Source: an uncultured Nitrospiraceae bacterium (GTDB taxonomy: Bacteria; Nitrospirota; Thermodesulfovibrionia; Thermodesulfovibrionales; Thermodesulfovibrionaceae). From it: a DNA stretch of 54,914 nucleotides. The DNA lies in assembly GCA_937139565.1 (NCBI GenBank), contig CAKZQH010000053.1, forward strand, positions 1 to 54,914. Direction: 5' to 3'. Both the position numbers and the translations under genes were made by a program. The first letter of the stretch is position 1, and each line of letters begins with the position of its first letter. The notes beneath the pieces are model-generated. The model searched no databases. It was not told where the DNA came from and was given only the letters and a program-made list of their open reading frames with translations. Positions 26,715 to 35,776 of the stretch are shown one piece after another.

Positions 26715-28445
26715 ATGAAAATTTTAAGAGTTAACATGAGTGAAGACACGCCAATGGTAAAGGTAGAGGAGATTGGTAGCTACGAAGGACTGGGTGGAAG
26801 AGGCCTCACATCAGCCATAGTGTCTAAAGAAGTAGATCCCCTTTGTCATCCACTAAGTGCAGACAATAAGCTTGTAATCGCTCCAGGACTTTTAGGTGGA
26901 ACTGCAGCTGCTATGTCTGGAAGATTATCGGTAGGCTGCAAAAGTCCACTTACAGGAACTATTAAAGAAGCAAATGCAGGTGGACAGGCTGGACAAGTTA
27001 TGGCTAGGTTAGGATATGCTGCTATTGTGCTTGAGGGAAAACCTAAGGGAGATGATATTTATAAAATCTGTATAAATAAAGATGGTGTGAAGGTTATAAA
27101 GGACAATTCTCTTAAAATGCTTCCAAATTATGAGCTTGTGGAGCGAATGAAAGGAGAATTTGGAGAAAAAATTGCTTGCATAAGCATAGGTCCTGCTGGA
27201 GAGATGAAGTTAGCTGGTGCTTCAGTGGCTGTTACTGATATGGAACTTCGACCAACAAGACATGCAGGCAGAGGCGGTGTTGGAGCTGTTATGGGATCAA
27301 AGGGCATAAAAGTTATTGTTCTCGATGATACTGGAACTACACCAAGACAGCCAAAAGATCCAGAGGCTTTTAAAGAAGCAAACAAAAAGTTCGTTATGGG
27401 ACTTCAGAAACATCCTGTAACAGGGCAAGGACTTCCAGCTTATGGAACAAATGTTCTTACAAACATAATAAATGAAGTTGGCGCTTATCCAACCTATAAC
27501 TTCAAAGAAGGACGCTTTGCAGGAGCAAGAAAAATAAGCGGAGAAGTGCAAGCTGAACTTGAAAAGCAAAGAGGAGGAAATCCAACCCATGGTTGTCATC
27601 GTGGTTGTGTTATTCGCTGTTCTGGCATTTATCACGATAAGGATGGTCATTATCTTACAAAACAACCAGAGTATGAGACTGTGTGGGCACTGGGCGGAAA
27701 CTGTGGCATAGATGATATAGATAAAATTGCCTATATGGATTTCTTATGTGATAACTTTGGAGTTGATACCATAGAAATGGGTGTAACAATTGGAGTTGCC
27801 ATGGAAGCAGGTCTCATTAAATGGGGCGATGCAGATGGAGCAATTGAACTTTTAAATGAAATCGGAAAGGGAAGTTATCTAGGCAGAATCATAGGTAATG
27901 GAGCAGCCTATACTGGTAGAGCCTTTGGTGTAGATAGAGTACCTGTTGTTAAAGGGCAGGCACTTCCAGCTTATGATCCGCGAGCAGTTCAAGGAATAGG
28001 GGTCACATATGCTACAAGCACAATGGGCGCTGATCATACTGCTGGTTATTCTATTGCTCTTAATGTGCTTAAAACAGGTGGCTTTGTTGATCCTCTTAAA
28101 CCAGAGGGACAGGTTGATCTATCAAGAAATCTCCAAATTGCTACAGCCTTTATAGATTCAACTGGAATGTGTATTTTCATTGCTTTTGCTCTACTTGATC
28201 AACCTGAAACAAATAGTGCTTTAGTTGAAATGCTTAATAGTTTCTATGGCTGGAACATGACAGATAAGGATGTGGTTGAGTATGGAAAGAAAGTTCTTAA
28301 ATTTGAAAGGGATTTTAATTTAAAAGCTGGATTTACAAAAGAACACGATAGATTGCCCAAATTTTTCTACAGAGAACCCATTCCACCTCATAACACGGTA
28401 TTTATGGTTAAAGATGAGGAACTTGATCAATTATTCAACTGGTAA
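26715..28445 (+). CDS. Tungsten-dependent aldehyde ferredoxin oxidoreductase family protein
   Basis: AOR-family enzymes carry a bis-pterin W (or Mo) centre and one 4Fe-4S cluster and oxidise aldehydes to acids with ferredoxin. The 576-residue protein starts MKILRVNMSEDTPMVK, with GLGGRGLTSAIV and the pterin-binding AMSGRLSVGCKSPLTGT and GRGGVGAVMGSKG. Cluster cysteines are Cys294, Cys298 and Cys302 in GCHRGCVIRC, plus Cys486 in STGMCIF. The neighbouring radical SAM protein and MoaD-like protein point to a dedicated cofactor set. Which aldehyde it uses cannot be told; it could equally be one of the uncharacterised AOR subfamilies. Confidence 0.9.
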   Translation: MKILRVNMSEDTPMVKVEEIGSYEGLGGRGLTSAIVSKEVDPLCHPLSADNKLVIAPGLLGGTAAAMSGRLSVGCKSPLTGTIKEANAGGQAGQVMARLGYAAIVLEGKPKGDDIYKICINKDGVKVIKDNSLKMLPNYELVERMKGEFGEKIACISIGPAGEMKLAGASVAVTDMELRPTRHAGRGGVGAVMGSKGIKVIVLDDTGTTPRQPKDPEAFKEANKKFVMGLQKHPVTGQGLPAYGTNVLTNIINEVGAYPTYNFKEGRFAGARKISGEVQAELEKQRGGNPTHGCHRGCVIRCSGIYHDKDGHYLTKQPEYETVWALGGNCGIDDIDKIAYMDFLCDNFGVDTIEMGVTIGVAMEAGLIKWGDADGAIELLNEIGKGSYLGRIIGNGAAYTGRAFGVDRVPVVKGQALPAYDPRAVQGIGVTYATSTMGADHTAGYSIALNVLKTGGFVDPLKPEGQVDLSRNLQIATAFIDSTGMCIFIAFALLDQPETNSALVEMLNSFYGWNMTDKDVVEYGKKVLKFERDFNLKAGFTKEHDRLPKFFYREPIPPHNTVFMVKDEELDQLFNW

Positions 28446-28454
28446 TAAAATTAC

Positions 28455-28478
28455 GACCCAAGAGTTTTCTCTTGGGTC
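28455..28478 (+). other. Perfect 10-bp hairpin between AOR and the MoaD-like gene
   Basis: GACCCAAGAG (28455-28464) and CTCTTGGGTC (28469-28478) form a perfect stem with a TTTT loop. No T-run follows, so it is not a standard terminator. It may stabilise the AOR mRNA 3' end or attenuate the downstream genes. Confidence 0.6.
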
Positions 28479-28502
28479 ATCTCCTAACATAAATCATAAA
28501 CG

Positions 28503-28745
28503 ATGAGAGTAATCGTTAAACTTTTTGGTGGATTAAACTCTGGGAAGGATTTTAAGCGAACCGAAGAAGGAGACATTATATTTGAATCCGTAGAGTCTTA
28601 CTCTGTTGGTCAATTAATAGATGCTCTTTCTCTTAATAAAAAACCCTTTATAGTAATCCACAACGGCATAATTTTAACCCATCTTGACATAAAATTAAAA
28701 GATGGAGATGAAATAAGTCTTTTTCCTCCTATTGCTGGTGGATAA
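28503..28745 (+). CDS. MoaD/ThiS-family sulfur carrier protein
   Basis: This 80-residue beta-grasp protein ends in the double-Gly tail PPIAGG, which is adenylated and thiocarboxylated in MoaD/ThiS carriers. Core pieces are MRVIVKLFGGL, VGQLIDALSL, VIHNGIIL and the LKDGDEISLFPPIAGG end typical of MoaD. Just downstream of AOR, it is most likely the sulfur donor for this organism's pterin (tungstopterin) dithiolene synthesis. The E1-like activator could be the MoeB/ThiF protein at 47086-47805, although it is distant. There is no clear Shine-Dalgarno. Confidence 0.85.
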   Translation: MRVIVKLFGGLNSGKDFKRTEEGDIIFESVESYSVGQLIDALSLNKKPFIVIHNGIILTHLDIKLKDGDEISLFPPIAGG

Positions 28746-28781
28746 ATTACCTGCAGAAATGGAATTAAGAAAGTATAGAAG

Positions 28782-29936
28782 ATGACATTTCATAGCTCGC
28801 CTAAACTCTTTGATATATTTTTCTCTTTTCTAAGACTTGGATTAACAGCTTTTGGTGGTCCTGCAATGGTAGCTTATATAAAAGAAGTGGCTGTGGATAA
28901 AAAAAATTGGGTCGATAAAAAGACTTTTCAAGAAGGTGTTGCACTTGCTCAGGCAATTCCAGGCGCAACAGCAATGCAGGTTGCTGCGTTTGTAGGGTTA
29001 AAAACAAGAGGAATTTCTGGTGGGATTGTAAGTTTTACGGGTTTTGCTTTACCATCTTTTATAATAATGCTCATACTTTCCACTTTATATGCAAAAACCT
29101 ATAGTCTTCCATCAATAATTGCTATTTTTAAGGGTCTTCAAGTAATAGTAGTGGCAATTGTAGCCAATGCTTTCATTACTTTTGCAAAACCCATTATTAA
29201 ATCAAAAGGCGAGATTTTTGTCTCTATCATTTCGTTTGTTCTATTTTTTCTCAAATTCAACCCCTTTTTGATAATCATACTTTGCTTTTTACTTTCGCAA
29301 ATTGTTTTCACAGATAAAACCTTCGTTGAAAAAATTCCTCATAGAAGGTTTAATTTTTCTGGTATATTTTTTCTATTTATGACATTTGGAATCGGAATTT
29401 CTTTTATTTTTTTCATGGATAAAACTCTATTTAACCTTGCAGTTACAATGATAAAAATAGATATTTTTGCCTTCGGAGGTGGATATGCTTCTCTTCCTTT
29501 AATGCTTCATGAATTTGTAGAGAGATTAAAATGGATTGATTGGAAAACCTTTATGGATGGCATAGCATTAGGACAGGTCACTCCAGGACCAATTGTAATA
29601 ACAGCCACTTTTGTTGGTTATTTACTAAAGGGTTATTTAGGAGCAATTGTTGCAACTGTTTCTGTATTTACTCCTTCGTTTATTCTAATGAGTCTTGCTA
29701 TGGAAGTTTCAGAAAGGATTAAAAATTCAAAAAGCTTTATAAGGGCAAAAAGAGGCCTGCTTGCTTCTTTTTCAGGGCTTCTTCTTTTTGCCACAATTAA
29801 ATTTGCTCAAGAATTAGACTGGAACTTAATTAAAATCCTTATGTTTTCTCTTTGTTTTGCAGCTCTTCTAAAAAAAGTTAATATTCTATATATAGTTCTT
29901 GCGGCAGCTTGCCTTTCAATATTACTTTTCAACTAA
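28782..29936 (+). CDS. Chromate transporter family (ChrA, two-domain)
   Basis: The 384-residue inner membrane protein has two homologous halves. Each opens with the family motif: FLRLGLTAFGGPAMVAYIKE...WVDKKTFQEGVALAQAIPGATAMQ and, from about residue 220, IDIFAFGGGYASLPLMLHEFV...WMDGIALGQVTPGPIVITATFVGY. There are about ten membrane spans. ChrA exports chromate. In an AOR and cofactor neighbourhood, a role with another oxyanion such as tungstate, molybdate or sulfate is conceivable, but I cannot show this. It overlaps the convergent Fur-family gene by 15 bp. Confidence 0.88.
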   Translation: MTFHSSPKLFDIFFSFLRLGLTAFGGPAMVAYIKEVAVDKKNWVDKKTFQEGVALAQAIPGATAMQVAAFVGLKTRGISGGIVSFTGFALPSFIIMLILSTLYAKTYSLPSIIAIFKGLQVIVVAIVANAFITFAKPIIKSKGEIFVSIISFVLFFLKFNPFLIIILCFLLSQIVFTDKTFVEKIPHRRFNFSGIFFLFMTFGIGISFIFFMDKTLFNLAVTMIKIDIFAFGGGYASLPLMLHEFVERLKWIDWKTFMDGIALGQVTPGPIVITATFVGYLLKGYLGAIVATVSVFTPSFILMSLAMEVSERIKNSKSFIRAKRGLLASFSGLLLFATIKFAQELDWNLIKILMFSLCFAALLKKVNILYIVLAAACLSILLFN

Positions 29937-30452
29937 GCTTTTACATTTTTCGCACAAGCCAAAAAATTGAATGTCCGATCTTTCAATAGAGAATCTAAAC
30001 TTTTCTGAAAGTACATTTTTGAATTCAAAAATTGGGTCTTTATCTTTAGTGGTATCCACTTCATAGTCAATTATTTTTCCACAGACTCGACAAACAAGAT
30101 GATAGTGTTCAATTGTTTCTTTACCGGCAATAAATTCGTATCTAGCCCGTCCATCTTTAAAATCAAATTCTCTTACGATTCCTAAATCAGTAAGAAGCTC
30201 AAGGGTCCTATAAACTGTTGCTAGTCCTATTCCTGGAAGTATTTTCTTTACTTCAAAGAATATCTCTTCAGCACTTAAATGTCCCTCTTTAGATGAGAGA
30301 ATATCAACAATTGCCTGCCTTGTTTGGGTCCACTTTAGACCGCATTCTTTAAATCTGCCTCTGCAACCACATCCTTGTCCAAACCGCATAGAAAACCTCT
30401 CAGATTTTTCTTTTAATTCATTATAACGAATTAAAAATTTTTTAGCAATCAA
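29922..30452 (-). CDS. Fur/PerR-family metalloregulator with Cys-rich N-terminus
   Basis: This is a DNA-binding repressor responding to metal or peroxide. A winged helix (KWTQTRQAIVDIL; SAEEIFFEVKKI; GIGLATVYRTLELLTDLGIV) is followed by the dimerisation and metal domain with HYHLVCRVCGKIIDY and the second Cys pair FFGLCEKCKSLVEK, the structural zinc site. The stretch GCGCRGRFKECG before the first helix is unusual. The start is TTG 30452 (176 residues, AGGAG 7 nt upstream) or ATG 30389 (155 residues, GAGAGG 6 nt upstream); the latter is nearer family length. Target genes are unknown. Confidence 0.88.
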   Translation of the reverse strand: MIAKKFLIRYNELKEKSERFSMRFGQGCGCRGRFKECGLKWTQTRQAIVDILSSKEGHLSAEEIFFEVKKILPGIGLATVYRTLELLTDLGIVREFDFKDGRARYEFIAGKETIEHYHLVCRVCGKIIDYEVDTTKDKDPIFEFKNVLSEKFRFSIERSDIQFFGLCEKCKSLVEK

Positions 30453-30550
30453 CTAAAAACTCCTAATTTGACGATAGAGTTTATCAGAAAATAGATAGAC
30501 CTGCTTCCTATTTTTTGGAATAACATAAATACGAATTAAAGAGGAGCTTT

Positions 30551-30850
30551 AGCTCCGAAGGGATCTCGTTGTTGCCTCTTCGTAGGCTTTACATAGAGAC
30601 TGCTTCAGGACATCGAGTCCCTCGCAGTGACAAAGGGAAGTGTCATCGCAAGGATTTTCTTTTCCGTCATTGCGAGGAGCATAAGCGACGAAGGGATCTC
30701 GTCGTTAAGAAGTCCCAGAGACTGCTTCGGCTACTTTGTAGCCTCGCAGTGACATCCTCTCTGTCATTGCGAGCGTCAGCGAAGCAATCTCATAAACGCT
30801 TGCTTTGGTGATGGACCCCTTCGGACCATCGAGTCCCTTGCAGTGACACG
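30551..30850. repeat. Free-standing cluster of palindromic repeats
   Basis: Units of the type TCATTGCGAGGAGC...GAAGGGATCTCGTC and TCGCAGTGACA in both orientations lie between the Fur-family gene and the kinase. Unlike the other clusters, this one is not embedded in the TIR element. Within the rest of 30453-31388, the stretch 31090-31137 is a fragment of the TIR element end; I see no gene or RNA there. Confidence 0.7.
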
Positions 30851-31388
30851 ATAAAAGCTTAGGGATGACAAAAGAAAGAACCCTCTTCAGTCAATTCATG
30901 CCCTTTTAGTGATAAAAATGTTCTAACTTCTCAGTGATTTCCCTGTTAGAATTATTGCTTCCTCACAGGTCACTCTATCCTCTATCAATCTTCGTAGAAC
31001 CATGTCATTTGTTAACCGTGATATCCTTCTCAGCAGAAAGATAATACGTTGAATACTGAGGTGTGTGAGGAAGATATAACTCTTTAAAATATTTAGTTTT
31101 TTTGAATAAAATGTGTATTCATTTGATGAAGTCGAGCTTAAGTCTGATAGCTCTTGAACTTTTCTATGTAAAATCCTCCTGCTTCGTAACTAAAACTTAG
31201 AAGATGTTGAAGATTAATTAGTTATCATCTAAGGATTAATTTCATTGCCCTAAAAGCTAAACTATCCATTTTCCCTTAGGGCTTACAACGTTCTCCACAT
31301 CAACTACTCCGCAAGATTAATCATCTCTTCAATTTCCGCTTATATGTCTCACCCATATTAATGGTCAATATGCTATCCTTACCACTCA

Positions 31389-32963
31389 TTATGGATTATT
31401 AGATGTGGAAAATTTTGTCTCTTTCCATCTGGTTGGAAGATAGATCTGAAAGGTCGTTCCCTTGCTCACAAGACTATCAACAGAAATCTCTCCAAGGTGC
31501 TCAGAGATAATCTGCTTTACAATTGGTAAGCCCATTCCAAATCTGTGTGGCTTTGTAGTATAGAAAGGCTCAAAGATTCTATCAAGATCCTCTTTTGCAA
31601 TACCTTCACCTGTGTCTGATACTGTTATGGTTACTCTATCTTTGTCCGCTGATGCTGTTAATCTTACTGTCCCGCCTTCAGGTGTAGCCTCTATTGCATT
31701 CCTTAAAACATGAAAAATAGCCACCCTCAACAAATTCTTCTGGGCATTAATCTTTAGAGGCCCTTTAATCTCTACATGAAGATTTATTCCCTTTGCTATT
31801 GCATCCTTCTCTACCACTGACACAACTCCCTTTAGCACATCGCTAATATCCTCATATCTAAACTTTGACTGTCTACTTTTCAAAAGTCTTTCAAAATCAC
31901 ACACTATTGATTCCAATTTCTCAGCTTCTGAGGAGATGATTTTCAACCTCTCATGAAGCCTCTCGGCAGTGATCTCTCTCTCAAGCAATTTCTTTGAAGT
32001 GCATCCAATTGAAATGGCAGGGTTTCTGATTCTGTCTGCAACAGTGAGAGCCATGAGGCTCATCGTTCTCTCTGCAACGAGAGTTTCCATCTCATGATTG
32101 AGCTCTATCAGATCAGCATTAATTGCCTCTATTTTTTTCTTATCTTCCGATATTCTCAGGTAAGATTCATAGGCCCTGTAGAAGAAAAAGCTTATCGAGC
32201 CAATGACAATAAAGGTAAAGGTATTTAGGCTTCCACTGTAGGGCTCAATAATCCTCCAGACACTCTCATATCCTGTGGGTATGAGCATTCTCTGAACAAT
32301 ATGTCCTACAGATCTTGAGAAGGAAAAAACTACAATTGAGGATGAAAGCCACAACATGTAGTTCCACAGAGCATTGTCCCTATCTTTTTTATAGAGCCTA
32401 ATCGCAGCATGCAGACTCAATACCGCAAGCACTATCATAAACATCGAACCTATGATATCGACAAATATTATTGGAAACAGTGGAAGCACCATAGCTAAAG
32501 ATCTCGAGGGAGTATTCTCACTCTCTAAGTGTGCTCTTAGACCGAGATAGAAGAAAAGCATGGCTGGCACAAGCCAGAGGTGGTCAAGTTTGGTAATATA
32601 GTAAACATATTCTTTGCCCTCAAGTATGATCTCTCTTTTAAAGTAATCCCACCCCTCTCTTTTACCAATGATCTGGTCAGCACTTATCCAGAATTCTGAA
32701 ATATGCCCGATAAAGGCATCTAGATTCCATAAAATAAAAAAGATTTCAGCAAATAAGAGATATCTCCAACCCCTAATCCCTTGGAGATTATCTCGGAGAA
32801 TTATCCAGATAACAAAAGCGCATGAGAGAAGAAAGTATAAATGTCCCATCTGGTGGATATAGTAACCTGGATAATTGTGAGGCACCAAAGCCCATGAATT
32901 TACAGGCATGAACAAAGATACTAAAACTGAAAATAGAATTAATCTCATAAAACCATCAGGCAC
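31389..32963 (-). CDS. Membrane histidine-kinase-like protein lacking the H-box histidine
   Basis: The 524-residue protein begins with a signal-like helix and about seven more hydrophobic segments up to residue 270, forming a multi-span sensor. A coiled-coil-like stretch follows (KIEAINADLIELNHEMETLVAERTM), then a dimerisation segment and an ATPase domain. The latter has intact N (HVLRNAIEAT), G1 (SDTGEGI), F (IFEPFYTTK) and G2 (GMGLPIVKQI) boxes. At the H-box the usual HExRNP reads DRIRNP (ADRIRNPAIS), so the phospho-acceptor His is replaced by Asp. It may be a regulatory pseudokinase or use another acceptor. No response regulator is in the window. Confidence 0.85.
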   Translation of the reverse strand: MPDGFMRLILFSVLVSLFMPVNSWALVPHNYPGYYIHQMGHLYFLLSCAFVIWIILRDNLQGIRGWRYLLFAEIFFILWNLDAFIGHISEFWISADQIIGKREGWDYFKREIILEGKEYVYYITKLDHLWLVPAMLFFYLGLRAHLESENTPSRSLAMVLPLFPIIFVDIIGSMFMIVLAVLSLHAAIRLYKKDRDNALWNYMLWLSSSIVVFSFSRSVGHIVQRMLIPTGYESVWRIIEPYSGSLNTFTFIVIGSISFFFYRAYESYLRISEDKKKIEAINADLIELNHEMETLVAERTMSLMALTVADRIRNPAISIGCTSKKLLEREITAERLHERLKIISSEAEKLESIVCDFERLLKSRQSKFRYEDISDVLKGVVSVVEKDAIAKGINLHVEIKGPLKINAQKNLLRVAIFHVLRNAIEATPEGGTVRLTASADKDRVTITVSDTGEGIAKEDLDRIFEPFYTTKPHRFGMGLPIVKQIISEHLGEISVDSLVSKGTTFQIYLPTRWKETKFSTSNNP

Positions 32964-33147
32964 TAGTTTTATTCAAATTTTTCAATAAATTAAGGCTATC
33001 CTTCACTATGACACCATAGAGCTGATCCTTCAAACCTCTCACACAATTTTACTGACAAAGTAAGGAATTGGATATAATCTCTAATTATCCGACAAGTCCT
33101 CTAAGTTGCCTCAATCAAAAAGACTATCAACTATCCTCCTCTAATTT

Positions 33148-35640
33148 TTATTTTGCCTTCGGTGGTGGAGCTTTAAATCTCAGTGGACCTATTCTGAATT
33201 TAATGCCATGATTCCTCTCGCCCCAATAACTCGTGTCTCCAACTACTGTCACTTCCTCATCCTCCTTGCCGGCTACAGTGCCTGTAAAACTTCTTGTGCC
33301 CGGGTCATAGCAAATCCCCACGTGGTTCCATGCGCCTTTTGCCAAATCAAGTGAATTCGTTAATTCAAAAGTGCCAATTTTGTATTTTTCCCTTACTCCA
33401 ATGGTAATCGGGACCCTCTCATAAGAAGCAAGTGGAATTTCATAGGTGAGATTCTCATACTCACCAAGTGCATCGCCATATACTCCGCTTTTGTTACGAT
33501 CTTTCACTATAGTGTAATAAGTCTTTCCTGCTACTTTGACCTCAACTTCGAATTCCTGAGGCTCTATTTCAAGCTTTTCATTTCGTGCAGTAAATGGTGT
33601 GATTCCGTAAATCTTATCTATGATTAAGTCTGCCTCATGGCATTTCTGAGCAGGCACTGAAGCTTTCTGGATATTAAAAAGCCCTATTTTGTAATCAAAG
33701 CCCTCGGAATTAATAAGTTCCACTTCGATTGTCTTAGTATCTATCAGGTAATCGATCTCAACTTTAAGAGACAAGCTCCCCTTTAAAAGCTCTAAGCTTA
33801 CGCTGCCATGTGCACCGTATCCAATCGTGTCTAAATTAGTTGGAGATGATGAAGGGACGTAATTTAAAGATCCGCTAAGTGGCACACCTCCACTAATTAT
33901 AGTCAGATTGCCTTTCATAACAGCTGAGGCTACAACTGCATCAACACCTGCTTCCATGAACGCACTCAGTGACAAAGAAGGTCCGATTTTTGCCTCTACT
34001 CCCCGTAAAGCGCTCAATAGTCCATTGAACACCACTACAGCTTTACCATTAAGACCTGCTTTTATGCTTACAGGAACAGGACCAATTGTGAAGTAATACT
34101 GCCAAAGGGTTTCATCAATCCCCTTGTTGATCAAATCCTCATTAAATTTTTTAGATAAGGGAATATTTTTCTCCCACCCAATATCCAAAGCTGGAATAGG
34201 TAAAAATTGAGCTTTGAGATATTCGTTTGATGCATCAACAGTAACAACTAAAATATCAACCTTCTCTCCAATTAAATTGGCATTTGCCTTGAAGAATGGC
34301 TTAATAATCAAGGGAGACTTTTCATTTTCTTTATTCATGCTAAAGTATGTACTAACGTCAAGTCCAAAATTTTCATCACCTAACGAGGTACTCCATTTTT
34401 TCAACCAATTGAAAGGCACAAAATCTTTTGGACAACCGTCTTTGGCTGAATATCCTTCTGAATATCCTTCACAGGCAATCTCAGGAGGCAAGATATTTTT
34501 CTCTATCGAAAGCATCTTTCTCTGCTGGAGTAATCTCTCGCGTGGATAGTTATACCTAATCTTTAAAACCTTTCCATCATTTAAACTATGCCCTTTTGAA
34601 GCAAGCCATTCCTGGATCTTGTTTATCTCATCTAAAAATCTATCAAATGGGATAGTCTTTCCATTTTTAAGAGTAACAGAGATTATTTTGCCATTTTCTA
34701 ACATAAGAACTGGAAGATTAGAGGGAACACGAGAAAAACCTTGGCTTTCAGAAGGGGTAGGATGAATATATGAAGGAATTTGTATAACTTTTTTATCGCT
34801 CATAACAGTTAGTTTTTGAATACCTCGAATGTTTAAAAGACTTGAAGGTATGATTTTTTTAAAATCTTCTTCAGTAAATCTTTTAAATGGAATTGGAGAG
34901 AGTTTTTCTTCTATTAAAAATTTGTCAGGCGGTACATGGATCTCCTTTAATTTTTTGGGTGTTGCAGTTTCAAAAATCCCTTTAGTTTTTCCAAGCACAC
35001 TGACTATTGGTTTGAATTTCTTAGTAAAATCAGGATGAGGAAAACAACCTTTTTTAAGATAATCTGGATCATCATCTCTCTGGATACGATAGCCATTTAC
35101 ATCTAGACTTGCATAAATTGTAAACTCTCTGTTGTCAGCTAAAGGATTTGTCCGTGGAGCCCATCCCCATATCTCTTTATAACCATTCTGAAGATCTCCC
35201 TGAGTTACTATAAAACCGATGACTTGAAATTTAGAGTATGAGTAGGGAGGGAATTCTGGCGTTGGACCATAATACTCAAGAGGATTTGTTTCAGTCTCAG
35301 AATATTTTATTCCGATCAGTCTCAAAGACATAATTTTCATAAAGCCATGTTCCTGATCTTCAACTGATCCCTCAAAGGCGCAGTTGCAGAGTTTCCTGTC
35401 ATGAATTCCCGGAATTGTTTTCTGTTTTGTGAATTTAATTCTCACACCTACAGAGATGTTGTCTTTTTTTGTGAAATTCTGTGGTTTTATGTTAATATCC
35501 TCTATCTCTGCACACCAGTATGTTTTTCCATAGGGCGATACTTTTCTCTGGTCAGGAATCTGAGGTTTCATTTGAGCAAATGAGAGAATGGGAACAAACA
35601 AAAGCCCTATTAAAAGACTCATCCAAAATCTCTTGCTCAT
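33148..35640 (-). CDS. Large secreted protein of unknown function
   Basis: I do not recognise a family. The 830-residue protein has a clear Sec signal peptide (MSKRFWMSLLIGLLFVPILSFAQ, cut after about residue 22) and no later membrane span. The Shine-Dalgarno AAGGAGG lies before ATG. The N-terminal third has beta-rich stretches with scattered Cys (CAEIED, KLCNCAF, KKGCFPHP). The middle has a Ser/Pro region (SYIHPTPSESQGF). The C-terminal half is Gly/Ser/Val-rich (LNGKAVVVFNGLLSALRGVEAKIGPSLSLSA, GSLNYVPSSSP) and resembles beta-structured surface proteins. The final region has further beta-like strands (VEVKVAGKTYYTI). It is probably periplasmic or surface-exposed. It shares orientation with the kinase-like gene downstream (184 bp gap). 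Confidence 0.8.
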   Translation of the reverse strand: MSKRFWMSLLIGLLFVPILSFAQMKPQIPDQRKVSPYGKTYWCAEIEDINIKPQNFTKKDNISVGVRIKFTKQKTIPGIHDRKLCNCAFEGSVEDQEHGFMKIMSLRLIGIKYSETETNPLEYYGPTPEFPPYSYSKFQVIGFIVTQGDLQNGYKEIWGWAPRTNPLADNREFTIYASLDVNGYRIQRDDDPDYLKKGCFPHPDFTKKFKPIVSVLGKTKGIFETATPKKLKEIHVPPDKFLIEEKLSPIPFKRFTEEDFKKIIPSSLLNIRGIQKLTVMSDKKVIQIPSYIHPTPSESQGFSRVPSNLPVLMLENGKIISVTLKNGKTIPFDRFLDEINKIQEWLASKGHSLNDGKVLKIRYNYPRERLLQQRKMLSIEKNILPPEIACEGYSEGYSAKDGCPKDFVPFNWLKKWSTSLGDENFGLDVSTYFSMNKENEKSPLIIKPFFKANANLIGEKVDILVVTVDASNEYLKAQFLPIPALDIGWEKNIPLSKKFNEDLINKGIDETLWQYYFTIGPVPVSIKAGLNGKAVVVFNGLLSALRGVEAKIGPSLSLSAFMEAGVDAVVASAVMKGNLTIISGGVPLSGSLNYVPSSSPTNLDTIGYGAHGSVSLELLKGSLSLKVEIDYLIDTKTIEVELINSEGFDYKIGLFNIQKASVPAQKCHEADLIIDKIYGITPFTARNEKLEIEPQEFEVEVKVAGKTYYTIVKDRNKSGVYGDALGEYENLTYEIPLASYERVPITIGVREKYKIGTFELTNSLDLAKGAWNHVGICYDPGTRSFTGTVAGKEDEEVTVVGDTSYWGERNHGIKFRIGPLRFKAPPPKAK

Positions 35641-35776
35641 GGTTTAAACCTCCTTTCTTAAATTACAAATGACATTCATGATGCCTTATTTTCAAAATAA
35701 ATCCATACTAAAATCTGAGTTTTTAGTCAATATTATCAGAAAATATCTGCATTGACAACTATCAAGTTGTCTATAA

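Noticed and set aside
30453-31388. tRNA or structured RNA in the long gap
   Set aside because: I found no cloverleaf or TTCGA/TTCAA loop in a tRNA context; the hairpins there belong to the palindromic repeats.
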